Of a stretch of DNA of 64,000 bases, positions 33,095-46,309 are shown in pieces. Each line of letters opens with the position of its first letter. Positions within the stretch are counted from its first letter, which is position 1. The DNA lies in NCBI GenBank assembly GCA_026225945.1, contig JAMJFZ010000870.1:1-64000 (forward strand), in the 5' to 3' direction. Position numbers and translations under genes: made by a program. The notes beneath the pieces were generated by a model. That model was not told the DNA's origin. It saw nothing but the letters and a program-made list of their open reading frames with translations, and ran no database searches. The stretch comes from Cricetomys ansorgei. Lineage: Eukaryota; Chordata; Mammalia; Rodentia; Nesomyidae.

Positions 33095-33122
33095 AGAAAG
33101 AGAGAGAGAGAGAGAGAGAGGA
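33059..33122. repeat. (GA)n microsatellite
   Basis: Polypurine GA tract with a few CA and AA interruptions. Confidence 0.9.
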
Positions 33123-34576
33123 GTACTCTGAGAAACACTTCAAAACTGCAAGGAAATGCTGACCAGGGGCACACAGCATACTGGGTCATTCCGCTAGTGT
33201 TTACAGGATGGAGCTTGGCCTGCATCTAACTTCTCCTTGGCCAACGGCTTTGACACATCCCTGACTCTGACTTCCTGCGTCCCGCTTATAGCTCTGCCCA
33301 TGTGTATAGCGTTCCTAACCCAGTGTCTCACGAATGCAGAAAACCTCTGCTCAGTGCACAGCATGGCGAACCTCCCTCCCTCCCACTGCTGGGGACAGAG
33401 ACCTAGCGAGGAACGGGGACCAGCTTCCCAGGCAATGCTCAGGCCGCACGACTTGCTCAGCCTCAGGGCTGTGAATGACCCTCCCTTGTCCCTGTGCTTG
33501 CCATGGGACCTGGAATCTTCTGACTTCCATACTCAACAGAAGCCCAGACTTTCTGGCTCCTGGGCCTCCTAGAAATCCCAGAATTCATCACGGAACTGAC
33601 CTGGCCCAGCAACAAGATGGATGTGGCTAATTTGTGCCTGGGCTCCTGGGACTCCGGCCTGGAGTCTTGGAACTCCAAGTCTTTTTCGTGGTTAATCTAG
33701 TTAATTAAGCCCGCTTCGAGGTAATCTACAGGAGCCTTGGTCTTCCCAGCTTTCCGATCATGGCTGGAAAAAGCATCAAAGCTTGGGAGAGGGACCGGGG
33801 ATTCTGTGGCGCTGCTGTGGCAAGTGCCATTTGGATGCAGGGACAGTCAGGCTCATTTTAGTAAAATCTGAACGAAAAACAGGACGATGTCCATGAGGTG
33901 ATGTTTTCCCGTGTTTTTCATTCATCACCCAATAGCTGTTCACGGAGTATCAACTTCACCGAGGATTACGAGAATGCAAAAGTCCAGACCAAGCCACAGT
34001 CTCTGCCCTCAAGAACTTCACATCAGAGAAGGTGGGAGGTGGTCCCTAAACTAGGGAATAAAATGCAGAAGACTTGCAGAGAGAAGCCCGGGGTGGAGGG
34101 GTGGCTGTGGAGCCACAGAGCACCACCCAGCTCAGAGTGGGAAATCTGGGAGGAGTCCAAGGTAGGTTCTCCGGAGGATGAGTAGACACGGGTCAGGGAA
34201 GGAGAGAGGCGAGGGGGGCAGGGCAGGGAAACCTCTCCTAACACCTCCGGACACAGTGTGCTAGAAGAGACAGGTGGGGGTGGAGGAAGGAAGAGCCGAT
34301 GAGCGAGGAAGATGGGAATGTTTCAGAGCCGCGGGGACAGCTGTTTCTCAGATATCAGTGCTCACGCGAGCCACTTGGAGATCGTGTCAGGGGTCCGGGG
34401 AGAGCTTGAGTGACTACAGTCTAACCCACCCCGGGTGCTGCTCTCCCTGGAACACATTTTGAGTAGCCAGGTTGCAGATTCTACGAGGGATTTGGCCTGA
34501 TCTTAGGCTGACCTAGGTAGACAGGCAGTCTCTCACACTGATCTCTTGAGACAGCGGGGGTTGGTTCAGGGCTGGG

Positions 34577-34578
<2 letters not shown>

Positions 34579-34664
<86 letters not shown>
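34579..34664. repeat. Compound (GT)16(GA)27 microsatellite
   Basis: A pure GT run (34579-34610) switches without a spacer to a pure GA run (34611-34664). The first half is Z-DNA-prone and the second can form a triplex. Confidence 0.95.
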
Positions 34665-34666
<2 letters not shown>

Positions 34667-35039
34667 CACTCTTGTATACCAATCACCACCTGGGTTTCAA
34701 GTGCAAGTTAATAAAACCAAAAGAGTCGAATGTGGAAAACTCAGCCCAGAGTTCCTTGTCCGGTTCCAGCAAACAGGTCAGGCTCCCACCTGGCCTGGGT
34801 TTTGAACCCTCGTCACAGAACACACCTACCTGTTGCCCACCCCACTCCCCCCAATCTACCTCCAGTCCACCCAGCCACGCATCCCTCCATGGACCGGCCC
34901 GTCAATTGCCAATCTGCAGCAAGGGATCAAACTGGTGGGTGGTAGACAAGAGTTGATCTTTGGATCTGCCTAGAAGGCTGGATGCCTCCGAGCTGGGAAC
35001 AAGCTGATTCCAGAACTGTACCCACTTAGATGTGTCACG

Positions 35040-35145
35040 AAAGTCATGTGATACCATGAAAGCACGTGGCTCAGGAGTCCCACCGTCCTGGGTTCACACC
35101 CTGATCCTGCCACTGTCTGGGCAAGAATGCCGCCTCTCACTCCAG
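35040..35145 (+). mobile_element. MIR-like SINE fragment
   Basis: AAAGCACGTGGCTCAGGAGT, CCTGGGTTCACACCCTGATC and CTGCCACTGTCTGGGC follow the 5' half of MIR. Confidence 0.65.
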
Positions 35146-35903
35146 CCCGGAACCTTTGCATCTGGATCACAGACACCAGCTGTGGGTTCCTCTGAGGAGA
35201 GTGGGGTGTCGGTTATGTGAGGTATTGTGTCCCCGGAGGGATCATGTGAGGTGGATTTCCTTGAGGGCATCATTATGGCGGCTGCTGGAGGAGGGAATAA
35301 AGCGAACATGACTCTCCTCGGAGAGGGCTGTGTCGTCAGCTCCGGGGACGCAGCCGGATACAGTGACCAAGTAGCCCCGGCCCTTGCTGTCTGCAGCGTC
35401 TGTTCTACTGTAGAAAGGAGCGGGGTGGGGAGAACAGACGCAACGATGTAGTAAACGTGCCAACTATCAGATGAGGGCTGCAGAGAGAAGAAATGGAACG
35501 GAATGCAGGAGGCAGAATGCTCCCTGGAGGGAGACGACGTGCTCCCGGGAGAACTGTTTCAAAAACGGGGTGATCAGAGGTGACATTCCAGCAAAGGCTC
35601 GAAGGGGATGATAGAGTGAGCCCTGAGCACCGGAAGAACGTCACAGGCAGAGGGCACAGCTGGTGCAAAGGTCCTGCGTTAGGAACGGACCAGAGACTGA
35701 GGGCCGGCAGTGAGCTGGAGCTGACCGAGCAAAAAAAAAGGGTGACTAGGAGGGGTGACATAGGAGAGACAGTGAGAGACCAGCTCATCGGGACCTGGAG
35801 AGCCGTCCCGAGGGCCTGGATTCTCATTTCAGTGTGGTGAGGAGACGCTGGTTGGTTCTGAGCAGAGAAATTATGATCTGACTCAGTTATTAAAAAATCT
35901 CCA

Positions 35904-36036
35904 GCAAGGCAGTGGTGGCACACGCCTTTGATCCCAGCACTCGGGAGGCAGAGGCAAGGGGATCTCTGTGAGTTCGAGGCCAGCCTGGTCTGCGCAGTGA
36001 GTTCCAGGACAGCCAGAGCTACAGTGGAGAAACCCT
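35904..36036 (+). mobile_element. B1 SINE (near full length)
   Basis: GTGGTGGCACACGCCTTTGA, TCCCAGCACTCGGGAGGCAG, GGATCTCTGTGAGTT, GAGGCCAGCCTGGTCT, GTGAGTTCCAGGACAGCCAG and GAGAAACCC follow B1. It is the youngest-looking SINE in the window. The GGATCTCTGTGAGTT variant is what I recall for non-Mus muroid B1s. Confidence 0.92.
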
Positions 36037-36921
36037 TGTCTCCCTCATCAGAGACAGCAGGGGTTGGGATGATCCAGGTGAGATGGGTGACTACCCATGA
36101 GAGGGAGGATGGTGGGCGGAGCCAGATTCTCCGTCAAGGTAGAATCAGCAGGGATTGAACAGACATGGGGGATGAAGGAGGGGGTCAAAGATCATCCTGG
36201 AGTGTGTGACGTGAGCTGCCAGGAGGATGGAAATGTCAGAGCTGGGAGTTCAGCCTTAGAGACGACACTTTGTACTAGGATACATTCAGTACACATCATT
36301 ACGTCATTGTCACTATGTGTATAAAGCATTTTGATCATACGCATCCCCGTGGATCTCTCTCATCTTCCGGCCACTCTGGCCGATCCTTCGGTCTCAACCA
36401 GTCCCTCCTCTGCCTTCGTATCTTTTTATTTGCTTACTCTGGCCATCCGGTGAGTTTCATTAGGGTTGCTAATGAAGCGTGGGCATCTTGCCAGCCACTA
36501 CACCACTCAAGAAAACCTCTCCCCTCTCCCTAGCCACTGCTAACTGCTTATAGATCCTCAGGGAGGGGCAGCGCCTCATGACCCAGCCCCCCAAACATTG
36601 AGATATAGTTAGATGCCCACACAGGGCTGGTCAGCAGGCCATGGGACACAGGAGCTTGGACATTAGCGAGGCCACAGAACTGAGAAACACACCTGAGAGA
36701 TGCCGGCATCCAGCATACTAAAAGCCAGGGTCTGGACCATTGGGGGTTAAGATGGAGTTCCTGGTTAGACTGTGGTGGGGATGGGCAGGGAGGTAAGCTC
36801 TGAGGTCATTGTCCAAGAGGAGTTAGCAAACAAGATGGCTCAGAAGTGTTCCAGCCTGATGAACCCCGGCTCCTAAAACACGCTCACAAAATACAGAGCG
36901 GTCCAGCTCTCCCATTTAGAT

Positions 36922-36945
36922 GCATTCATTCATTCATTCATTCAT
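36922..36945. repeat. (CATT)n microsatellite
   Basis: Five to six CATT units. Confidence 0.9.
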
Positions 36946-38921
36946 GCCACGTCTCCCATGTCCTGCTAAGCATCATCTTACTGCCAGTTCACCCAGACAT
37001 GAGTCCTTCCCTCGAGTTAAAAGTCCAGTAGGAGAGATGGGACCAGGTACTTAATAAAGTATCCAAGATGGGTGAAAAACGCCTGGGGGAAAAAAGGCTG
37101 CGAGGAAGAGAGACATCTGCCTGCAGGAAGCAAAGCTAACTGGGTGCAGGCGGCCGAGTCTGGTGCGCTAGGATGTGAAGAGCTGTCAGATAATCTGCCT
37201 GATCACCCATCAGCTGGGTGACCTCGGCCCAGTCCCTTCCTTCTTGCTGAAACGGCAGTCACCTCAGAGCTGCTGTGGGAGAGAAAAGAGACAGCATGTA
37301 CCCGCAGCTTAGACAGCGTCTGGCGTTTGGTGGCATTTTTAAGCTTGCCTCTGGGGATCCACTCATTGCTGATTCTGATGGCTTTTTCCCCAGAGAGCCT
37401 GAGGTGAGGGATTCTGGGCAAAGGAGGAGAGGGAGGAAGGTTGGGGTGCTTCTGAGGATCTGTGGAGAAGCTTCTACCCCAGGGGTTGGCCTTGGTGTCC
37501 ACCCAGATGAGTGGCTACTTCAGCAACCGTCAATAGTATGTCCCCATTCCCTGATGTGTCCTGGCTTGTTTCTTTATACCCCAAGGATGGAATTGTCCAT
37601 TTCTCTCCATCTATGGACACCCACTGGACTCTTCTGTTAGCTCCTGAAGGCAGAGGCTTCCTGAGAGCCACAGAGGTACACACACACACACACCCCTAAT
37701 TCCTCTCTCACACACATATGTGCACTTACACACACAACCTACCCCCTTCTCCCACACCTATATATGCACCTACCTCCCCTCTCACACAAAGACATCACTG
37801 CTGCCCAAGGCTTCATGCAATTTGGGACAAACATTCTTAACAAGCAGAGACTGAGCAGCAGTAGAAATCTGCAGAGAGGACAGGGCAGACAAGCCACAAA
37901 TCTCGATGGCAGGCAGCGAGCAGGCAGTGAGCTCCTGAGGTCTGGGCTCGTTAGTTTTAAAATAACACAGCAGAGAACTGAGATAAAGCGTTTCCATGGG
38001 GGAAGTTGTCAGATACCTCATCTCACACTGCTGGAGCCACTGGAGGGGCTGTTGGTCCCTCTCTCTGGGTTATCTGTAATATTAGATCCTAGTGTCTGCA
38101 TTTGTCGGAGCTGGACCAGCCCTGGAGGACACTGAGCCCAGGCACGGAGACGCTGTAGTCTGCAGGAACAAGTGCTGTGCTTGAAGGAGGGGCCCTGGGA
38201 GGGGCAGGGGCAGAGTTGAGATCATCTTTACACCTGGAGTGGATGCCACTGGTTGGTCAGACTCATAGTTCTTACTGCAATGAGAGCCAATGTGTCACCT
38301 GCAAACCCTCCATGGAGGCCCACTTCCAAGAAGTTATGCCTGACTCTAGGGCCGGGGCAAACCTACAGCTAGTGAGTTACTGTTGCCACTGTATCAGAGA
38401 CCTACCCCCTACCCCTCTCGCTGTGTAAGAGCCCATCGGCATGTTTAACACGTTTCTATGATCCTGCTGGTGTAAGTCACACTCTAGCTTCCCCCGAGCT
38501 GATGCTGATGTTGGCCCCAGACGAATTTTATCTTTCCTGAGCTTGCTTCTCCCATTCTGCCTGCCTTCTCCATACTTTTGTCTGGAGACCACTCCTACAA
38601 TAAGTCAGCCATGCATGCTCTGGTCCTTATTTCTTGTGTGTTCCATCTATGACACAGACCCAAGGTTCTTCTCCATCAAACTCCTGGTTGCAAAGCAACA
38701 GTGATGCCTGCTGTTGTCCGAGGTTGTCATCTGCTTTCTACTTCTTGAGTGTGGGACCTGTGGGAAGTTACTGAACATCACCAAGACTAAGCTTTCTCCT
38801 TTGGGGGATGGGAAATGTTGGTCTGGATGCTACTGTGACCTGCATTCTAAGGGGGTGGTGAAGTGCTTAGCATCTTTCTGGACACTCAGTAAATGATTGA
38901 TGTATTTTTGAGGGGAGGTTG

Positions 38922-39048
38922 CAATGAAGGTGGTGATGGTGGTGATGGTGATGGTGGTGGTGGTGGTGGTGGTGATGGTGGTGGTGATGGTGGTGGTGGT
39001 GGTGGTGGTGATGATGATGATGATGGTGGTGGTGATGGTGGTGGTAAC
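38922..39048. repeat. (GGT/GAT)n trinucleotide array
   Basis: About 125 bp of TGG/TGA triplets in irregular order, with a run of five GAT units near the right end. Its complement has the same composition as the array at 51543-51915. Confidence 0.95.
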
Positions 39049-39531
39049 GTTGCTGTGGATACTGATGATAATAACAGCAGCAGGATGCATGTATGTAGAG
39101 GCTGCTCCATACCAAACGCACCAATCAGAAGAAAGCTTTCAGAAGATTCTGCCTTGGTGGCTCCAGCACCAATCACCAGCATGCTCTCAAATCACCCTTG
39201 CCCTTCTCCCCAGTTAGGTCTACCCCAGAGGCGCCAGCCTTTGTCCACACAGCTCTCCTCTTCCTCACGGGAGACGGGGAACCCCGAGAAAGGCAAGGTC
39301 TAGCTTTACACAGCAGTCACCGTTTCTCAACACCAGCTCAGGCGTCCAGTCCCCTCACTCGTGGAAATGGCTCCTCCACGGTGATTCTGTTGGCAAAGCC
39401 CTGCTCCTCTGTGGAGACTTTGATCAGCCTTTTAAAAGTCAAACCCATTACCTGATAATTGTGGATTTATTAGGGACGTGTCTTTATTAGGTTGCCAGAC
39501 TTCTGATGGGCTCTACTTGGCCTGAAGGGGC

Positions 39532-39533
<2 letters not shown>

Positions 39534-39584
<51 letters not shown>
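39534..39584. repeat. (GT)n microsatellite
   Basis: A pure run of about 25 GT units. Confidence 0.95.
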
Positions 39585-39586
<2 letters not shown>

Positions 39587-39929
39587 CATCTTCAGAAAGC
39601 TCCCTCTCACACAGGTCTGAACAGACATCTCTTAATGCCCCATGTTTTCTCAACTGATATCAGGTAGGAATTTAACAGCTGGAAGCCACTGGGGGCTTTG
39701 GGATCAAGCTGACTGGGGCTTAACGCTGGTGCTGCTGTTTCAAGCTGTGCTGCTGGAGGAGCACTGTGATAATTACAGTATCTGGCTCTACGAGAAGACA
39801 CAGGCGGGTTGCTTAAGCTCTTCCCTGGTGCAGAGAAGGCGCTCCATCAATGTTAGCTGTCACTGTGATTGCAATTATTCATTGTAAATAGCTGCTGGGG
39901 CAGACTCCCTGAACTTTCCTGTCTTTGGC

Positions 39930-40130
39930 TAAGCCCATTCCTTTGCCCAGAGGGCCTTCTCTCCCTGCCTCTGTCGGGAGAAGCCTCATTCATCCTTCCA
40001 GGCTTGGTCAGGTATCATACCTGACTTCTCTCCTCTTCCTCATCGCCCTTCTTCCATCCCGCTCTGAAACCACCATCGGTCCTGCCAACACATGTCACAC
40101 GACGCTGGACAAGGCCACTTACGTATTCAA
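39930..40130 (+). mobile_element. L2-like fragment
   Basis: CCCATTCCTTTGCCCAGAGG, CTCATTCATCCTTCCAGGCT, TGGTCAGGTATCATACCTGA and ACTTCTCTCCTCTTCC resemble the L2 3' end. Confidence 0.5.
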
Positions 40131-40194
40131 TTCTAAGTTTCCTTGTTTTAAAGATGGGGTAAGAATAGGTTATGTGTTCAGATGTTTATAACCA

Positions 40195-40280
40195 ATACAC
40201 ACTTCTTAGGCTGAGTACAATGTCTTATTAATTAGAATTACAATTACGATGTAAAGAAGCTCATCAAGTCCGGTATGAAG
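40195..40280. promoter_or_regulatory. Candidate conserved element with TTAATTA core
   Basis: An AT-rich repeat-free stretch contains GTACAATGTCTTATTAATTA at 40215-40234 and AATTACAATTACG after it. A 19/20 copy of that 20-mer recurs at 48090-48109. Function is inferred only from composition and recurrence. Confidence 0.3.
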
Positions 40281-42844
40281 AATTCCCACACGGTAAGGAA
40301 CCCTACAGCTCTCCTTTCCAATCAGGTTTCGAGAAGGGCGTGGCTTCCAGTTTGCCTGGAATAGTCTGGGGAGCCCGAAACACCGCTGTCATGACCTCTG
40401 AAGCCCTCCAGAGTCCAGACTTTTGGGAATCTGATTCTCCTCAGACTCTAAGTTATCCACATCTTTCTGCCTCCTTCTCAGTACATTTTGGGGTAACACA
40501 GGGGGTCATCAGTTTTCAAGTCGTCCCCTCCAACTATCTTGCCGGAGGGAAAGATCCCCGTCTTGAATGAGACCCTACTAAGTAACAAGCACTTCATCAG
40601 ATGTCTAAAACTATCACGCCATTCAGATCCCATAGGCTCTTGAGACAGGGTCTACAAGAGGCTCAGAACGGTGAGGACCCACAGTGAACTGTGAGCATGG
40701 CCCCCCTCCTTCCCCCCCGGGTGGACCAGCACCACGGTCTCTGGAGCAATCACTCCCTTTCTACCTCTGGCCCCATGGCTGCCTCCCCCCCATCCCCCGC
40801 TGGCTGCTGCTGTCTTTGGCTTCTCCTCATTTTCTCTCGCCTGTGCCTGGCTCCCTGGTTGCTATATGTTCTGTCTATTGACCAAGTCATTCAATCAATC
40901 AGCTAGCTTGCCCTGACAGCTAAAAAACACCCGGTCCACCAATTTTCCCTCCAGCGCCTTTCAGGGGTCTGTGAAACCTCACTAATTTGGAATTTGCAAT
41001 GATTTCTGACATAGAACCTACATTTCTCATTCTGGTTTTTAAAAAAAAAGAGTCTGGATGAAATGCCATCACACAAACCCCTGGGGGCTCCCGAGAAAGA
41101 ACCGGGCAACCAAAGGCCGTTTCCACTTCCTCTTTGCCTCCCCGGCCCCTGCTCAACCTGCTCCCACCTCTGCTGGGCTATGACTGACGGCACCGTCATC
41201 CTCACTAACATCACCAGTGACGACAGCGGACACTCACCGGGTGTGTGCTGCCTGCTCTGCCAGCGTCGTGGTGTGTGTGTGTTCTTGTCTGTCCCCGTCG
41301 CTTCCACTGGAGGCCGGCACAAGTGTCAACTCACCTCACAAGGGGGAAACTGAGGCTAGGGAGGACTCCTGCTGATAGGTGGTAGAGATGGGATTCTAAC
41401 ACCTGAAATCTGACTCCAAACCGAACTCAACCCTTCCGCTACCGTGCCTCTTGGGATGGGTGCCTTAGGGGAGATCACATTTGGGTTTTCTGCATGTCCT
41501 AAGTTAGTATTCCCCCACCTTCGTAGTGCATTGTACAGTAGAGCCAGGTGTCTCCACGGCCATCTATTGCTGTGTGCAGAGGCAGGACTAGAATTAATTA
41601 CTTCCAGACCTCTGTCTTAAAGGGCACTGCTGATTGAGAGGCACAGAGCCTTCCAAGGGAGTGGGAAGGAGTTTAAAAAAACGTATCTGGGTTTGGATCC
41701 TCCTTGGGAACCAGCCATCCATTTGCAGCAACTCTGCCCTGTGTTGCTGATAATGTCGGGAAAGCTAGGATGATGTGTGAGGAGGCCCCACCCCTCTCCT
41801 ATGCAAAGGCCCTGTGGCATCTTTTTGTTTATTTCCAAAGAGAGCTACCTCTACGGGTGTTCAGTGAGGCCTCCTTCCTTGCATGGGAATGGAAACATGG
41901 CCGCGCTGCATAGGTTGTTGACGGCATGCTTCGAGTGGCAGGAAGGCCGGCCAATTTAGAACCCCTGGTATGGCTATTCCCCAGCAATCACCTATTTGAC
42001 TGGCAGGTGTAGACAGAACCGTGGTTTCCTCTACAGAGATCTTGCAGTCTTTGATTAGACTGGAGAACTGAGACAAGAGTCAGGCCACAGCAAGAGGCAA
42101 TCTAACACTTGGAGACCAACCGCACAGGTCTCAGCCCGAATGCCACTTCCTCCGTAGGAGCTACGTACCATGGCCGTATTCTTTGCGTGTAGCTAAGAAG
42201 GCCCTCAGGCATACATGCGTGCACACAAGGGGAGCGGAGCCCGGCCCTCGATGGTCTCGATATCTAGGTACATCATAGAGCCAGGCCAGCTATAGCCAAG
42301 GCAACTGTACAGCCCACTGTCCTAATCGAATGGGGTGTTGTCGGTATACTCAGGGGTGACATCGTATTGGGCATCTCCCTTGATTCCAGTTGAAACTGGA
42401 AGCAGAAACCTGTTTTGTGACCTCGTCCTGTTTATCTAAGCAGGTCACCAGCTCTCTTCCTGTCTTCTCTACGTCTTGCATCTCACCCATCCGTGAATCC
42501 GGAACGCTGACTCCACAGCAACTCGGCCCCCACCTCCTCTCCTCCGAGCTCTGTCTCTGCTCACTTCCCTGCTCAACCAGATGGCGCCGCGGGCTTCCCC
42601 TCTGACCCTTCCCAGTGCCCACCCTCTGCACTCAGCAGGACTCTCCTCACAACGGTGCCATTTTCTTCTGTGGAGCGCCAGAAGTGACTCCAAGGCTCTT
42701 GGTGAGAGGACTAGCCCCACACCTCTCCAAGCTGGGCCGCTTCTCGTTCGCTGTGCACAGACCATCGCAAAGCCTCACCGAGCCCTGAACGGATCCTCCT
42801 CTCCCATGTGGTACACTCTGGGACTCGAGGGCGCAGCCTAGAGC

Positions 42845-43025
42845 CGGACGGCTGCGTCCAAACCCCAGTGCCACCGCTCTAGAGTCGTTGACTGCCTCCA
42901 CCTCTCTGGGCTTCACTCCCAAGCTAGGGGGCAATGCTACCGTCCACCTTCTAGGCTATGGGCAAGAGTAGGTGAATGCCGAGCCCCGCGGGGCGGTGCT
43001 TGGCACCAAGCGAGTGCTCTTCATC
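42845..43025 (+). mobile_element. MIR-like SINE
   Basis: GTCCAAACCCCAGTGCCACC, GACTGCCTCCACCTCTCTGG and GGTGCTTGGCACCAAGCGAG follow the MIR order. Confidence 0.65.
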
Positions 43026-43981
43026 CACTAAGTTATCCTTCGATTGGGTCATTTTCAGTTCAATCATATCTTGCTTAAGGCACTCCTCCAGGAAGCCTTC
43101 CGAGATGGCTGGGCCTCTTGTATTTCTCAGTCCTCCACGCTCATGATCCCCTTCCATCTCAATCGGCGGCTGAATCTTTTGTTACCTACAGCTGACTGGA
43201 ATACACAGAAGACGAGACTGAGATTTCCTCTCCGACGTGCCCTCGCACCTAGGTACATAAGCGCTGGGCCCCCGGGCTGTCTACAGTAAGCACTTACTGA
43301 ATAAAAGGACTGATCAGAGAGACAACCCAACCAAGACAGCAAGGCAGCGATGATGTGGGCTCATAGCAGGGGACACTACTCAACATGGCCACAGAGTCAG
43401 CTCGGGGCAGCACCCAGGTCCCGGGGCACTGGTATTTGGAATATGTGTTTGTATATGATGGTTGCTTCCCAAGGGGCTGGGGATCCCGCACACAGTGTGA
43501 CACCCCCCTGCCCCCACTTCTTTGCTGCAGTGTGCAGACATCCCCCTGCCTTCCACCTTGGAGAAGGCATGGTTGCTCAGCTCCAGGTGTGGACGACAAG
43601 CCAAGTCTCCCCATCCGGGGTTCAAGAGTCTTGCTCCTCCCAGGATCCCTCTTCTCCTGGTGTCCTTCTACACCAAGCAGATTTTGAACTCACAGGCTCA
43701 ACTCCTAACTTCTGGTTCTATGACCTTGGGCAACATCACCTCTTTCTGCCTCAGTTTGTGTACGTGTGGAAAGGGAGGTGTGACCATGCCAATGTCCATG
43801 GCGGTGGTGGAGCTAATGGATGACCTGTCACAACACGGGACATGGCAAGACCCAGAGATGCTCGGCAACACCTCTGTAAAGTAGCCATCGTAGCTCCACA
43901 CCCTCTCCATGCCGCTCTGCTCACTCTGATGCCTGTGGGTGGTCCAGGTCTTACTGGTTGGGCTCTTCTGTGTTTCTAGAT

Positions 43982-44181
43982 CAGCCGTTCTCAACTTTCC
44001 TGACACTGCAACCCTTTAATGCAGTTCTTCATGCTGTGGTGACCCCCCCAACCATGAAGTTATTTTCCTTGCTACTTCATAGCTGTAATTTTGCTACTGT
44101 GATTAATTGTAATGTAAATATCTGATACGCAGATGGTCTTAGGTGACCCTTGGGCCACAACCCACAGGTTGACAACCTCTG
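43982..44181 (+). mobile_element. URR1-like hAT element, nearly complete
   Basis: Starts CAGCCGTTCTCAACTTTCC and ends AGGTTGACAACCTCTG, imperfect terminal inverted repeats. TGTAATTTTGCTACTGTGAT and AATATCTGATACGCAGAT lie inside. Same orientation as the other three copies in the window. Confidence 0.88.
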
Positions 44182-46198
44182 CTTCCACTGCTCTTACCCA
44201 AGCCAGGACAGATGCCCTGTGTCATGCCAGAGAACCAGACCTTCACCTCAACTCTAGGCACAGTGGGTCTGGATCACAGACCCCTCAGCTACCTGGCAAA
44301 CATCTCTGGGCGTCTTAGCAATGGGGCCGTTCCTTTTCATTTGGCCTCGGAGATAAGGATTGGGGGGCAGGTTGTCTGTGACAAGATGCTCTGGTAGGGA
44401 AGTGGAAGAGAGAGACGGGGCAACAGCCAATTATCATCACAGACAATCAAGGCTTAACTCTTCCAGGCAACACTTGGAACCAGTGCGGACCGCATTCACC
44501 AGCCACTCTACCCGTGAGTGAAGATTTCTGGGGGGGGGGGGTATTGATTTATGAGCTTATATTAGTTGTGAGTGGAAGGATGCTCTGAAGGTGCATTAAC
44601 TGCTGCTCTGAGGACAGGCAAACAACTCTCAGTGGCCAGAGACAATGCTCAGGGAACCCGCTGATCCCCGACATTCGTGTGTAGAGGAGACATGAATGGT
44701 AATCGTGACAACCTTGGATACCGCATACGTGCCCAAGCAGAGGATAAAGGCGAGGGAAGGGCTTCGGTGTGCGCCTGTATAACCATAGGCAAACACCTGG
44801 CTTCCCCGGAGCTTTCACCAACGGATCCTCAAGTCTGCATGGAAACTTCACATGCCATATCAGGTCCTCCCGTCCTTCCCCGTCTTCTTTCCAGGCTTTT
44901 CTAGCATTGGGTTCTATTCCAATAAGCACTCCGAGGCTACAATGAATAATCAAGAAGCTAATGCTCTCCAGATCCGTGTTCATCTGATTTCCAGAACTAT
45001 AACAAAATGCCTGAGACATAGCTTACCAAGAAGAGAGGTATGTCTGGGGTCATAGCTTCAATCTGTAACCTGCTGGCTCCCTTGCTTTGGGAGGAGAATG
45101 TGCCACATCAGAGCTATTCCTCTCATGGAAATGATGCCAAAGTGAGAGAGAGACCGAGAGACTGACGCCCTCTCATCCCTCTCAAGAGTGTCTGCCCAGT
45201 GATCTAAAGTCTCCCATTAGGCCCCACCCTCCCAGAGCTCTAAGCTTGAAGATCAATCCTGCCATGCGCCAGCCTTTGGAAAGGAACACTTCAGATTTAA
45301 AGTAAAGGAAGGCCTTCTTCCCGTGAGACTCAGAGAAGGGATGTCACTGACCCCAGTCACACAGATGGCGAACAGCAGAACAACACACAGAACACAGTCC
45401 CTGTACCTTGTGCTTCAGCCCGCTCTACTCAGAGCTCCTTTGTCATTCTTCCAGTTTCTCACTGTGGCTGGAGGCCAAGGCAGGGCTGGCTAGAGGATGA
45501 AGAAGTCCAACTGGATGCTGGATGCAAGACTGACAATTAACAAAGCCTTCAAGCTACCATGGCCCCAGGCAGAGTTACCAGGCCAAGCTGGCTTGGCTTG
45601 CTGTTTAAAATGCATCCTTCTGTGTTGGAACAGTTTCAAGGAAAAACAGGATTTTATCTTTTGTTGCCATTTAAAAGAAAGGAGAAAAATCACAAACACA
45701 TTTTCCCTCTCATCAGAGAGTAGCCCGTTGAAGAAAATCAAATGTGTTCAGCCAAAGCCTCCCCAGGAAGAACACATTTCTCCAAATTACATGAACTGAA
45801 AGGAAGCCGGCCGAGACCGGGGAGGAGGCCATGAGGCTGGTATGGCAGCGACATTATCCACTACGGAGGACTCATATCCAGTGGACTGGGGGAGGGACAC
45901 GGTCGCATGTGACATGGCGCTGTTTCTCTAGGTGAAGTGGCTCAGCTCGTGTCCCAAGGAGCTACAGACTCCCATTGTCAGTAACCCCTGTGACAACGTG
46001 AGGTCCGTCCTGAGACCCACACGTCAGAGCCAGGAATGCTACAGCCTCTCGGAAAGGAGTGCCCCCGGCAGTCATCAGCCACCGCGGTGACACGGTGATC
46101 ACCGATCAACTGTAAGCCCCATCACTAAGGATGGGATATCGGGAGGGTTTCTGATGAGAATAAACACAGATGTCATCTTGTTTGACAGCAGCTCCCTT

Positions 46199-46226
46199 CC
46201 CTAACCCTAACCCTAACCCTAACCCT
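46199..46226 (+). repeat. Interstitial telomeric repeat (CCCTAA)n
   Basis: Four perfect CCCTAA units plus CCCT, 28 bp in all, lie between unrelated sequence. On the minus (transcript) strand it reads TTAGGG. It has no degenerate telomeric flank, so it resembles the short interstitial type attributed to insertion at a repaired break. Confidence 0.97.
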
Positions 46227-46309
46227 TCCGCAACCTCAGGGTCATCCCCCAGTCTCTGCTAAACCTCGGATTGGCCTCTCGGCCAGTCTCAATGCTTTCT
46301 TCAGAATGT

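Noticed and set aside
40724..40741. Possible REST/NRSF (RE1) site, CCAGCACCACGG
   Set aside because: The left half matches the motif well but the right half (TCTC in place of ACAG) does not. REST control of Srrm4 is plausible from the literature, but this site is not convincing.
46199..46226. Chromosome end or subtelomere
   Set aside because: Only 28 bp of telomeric units are present, with unique intronic sequence and exons of one gene on the same side and beyond.
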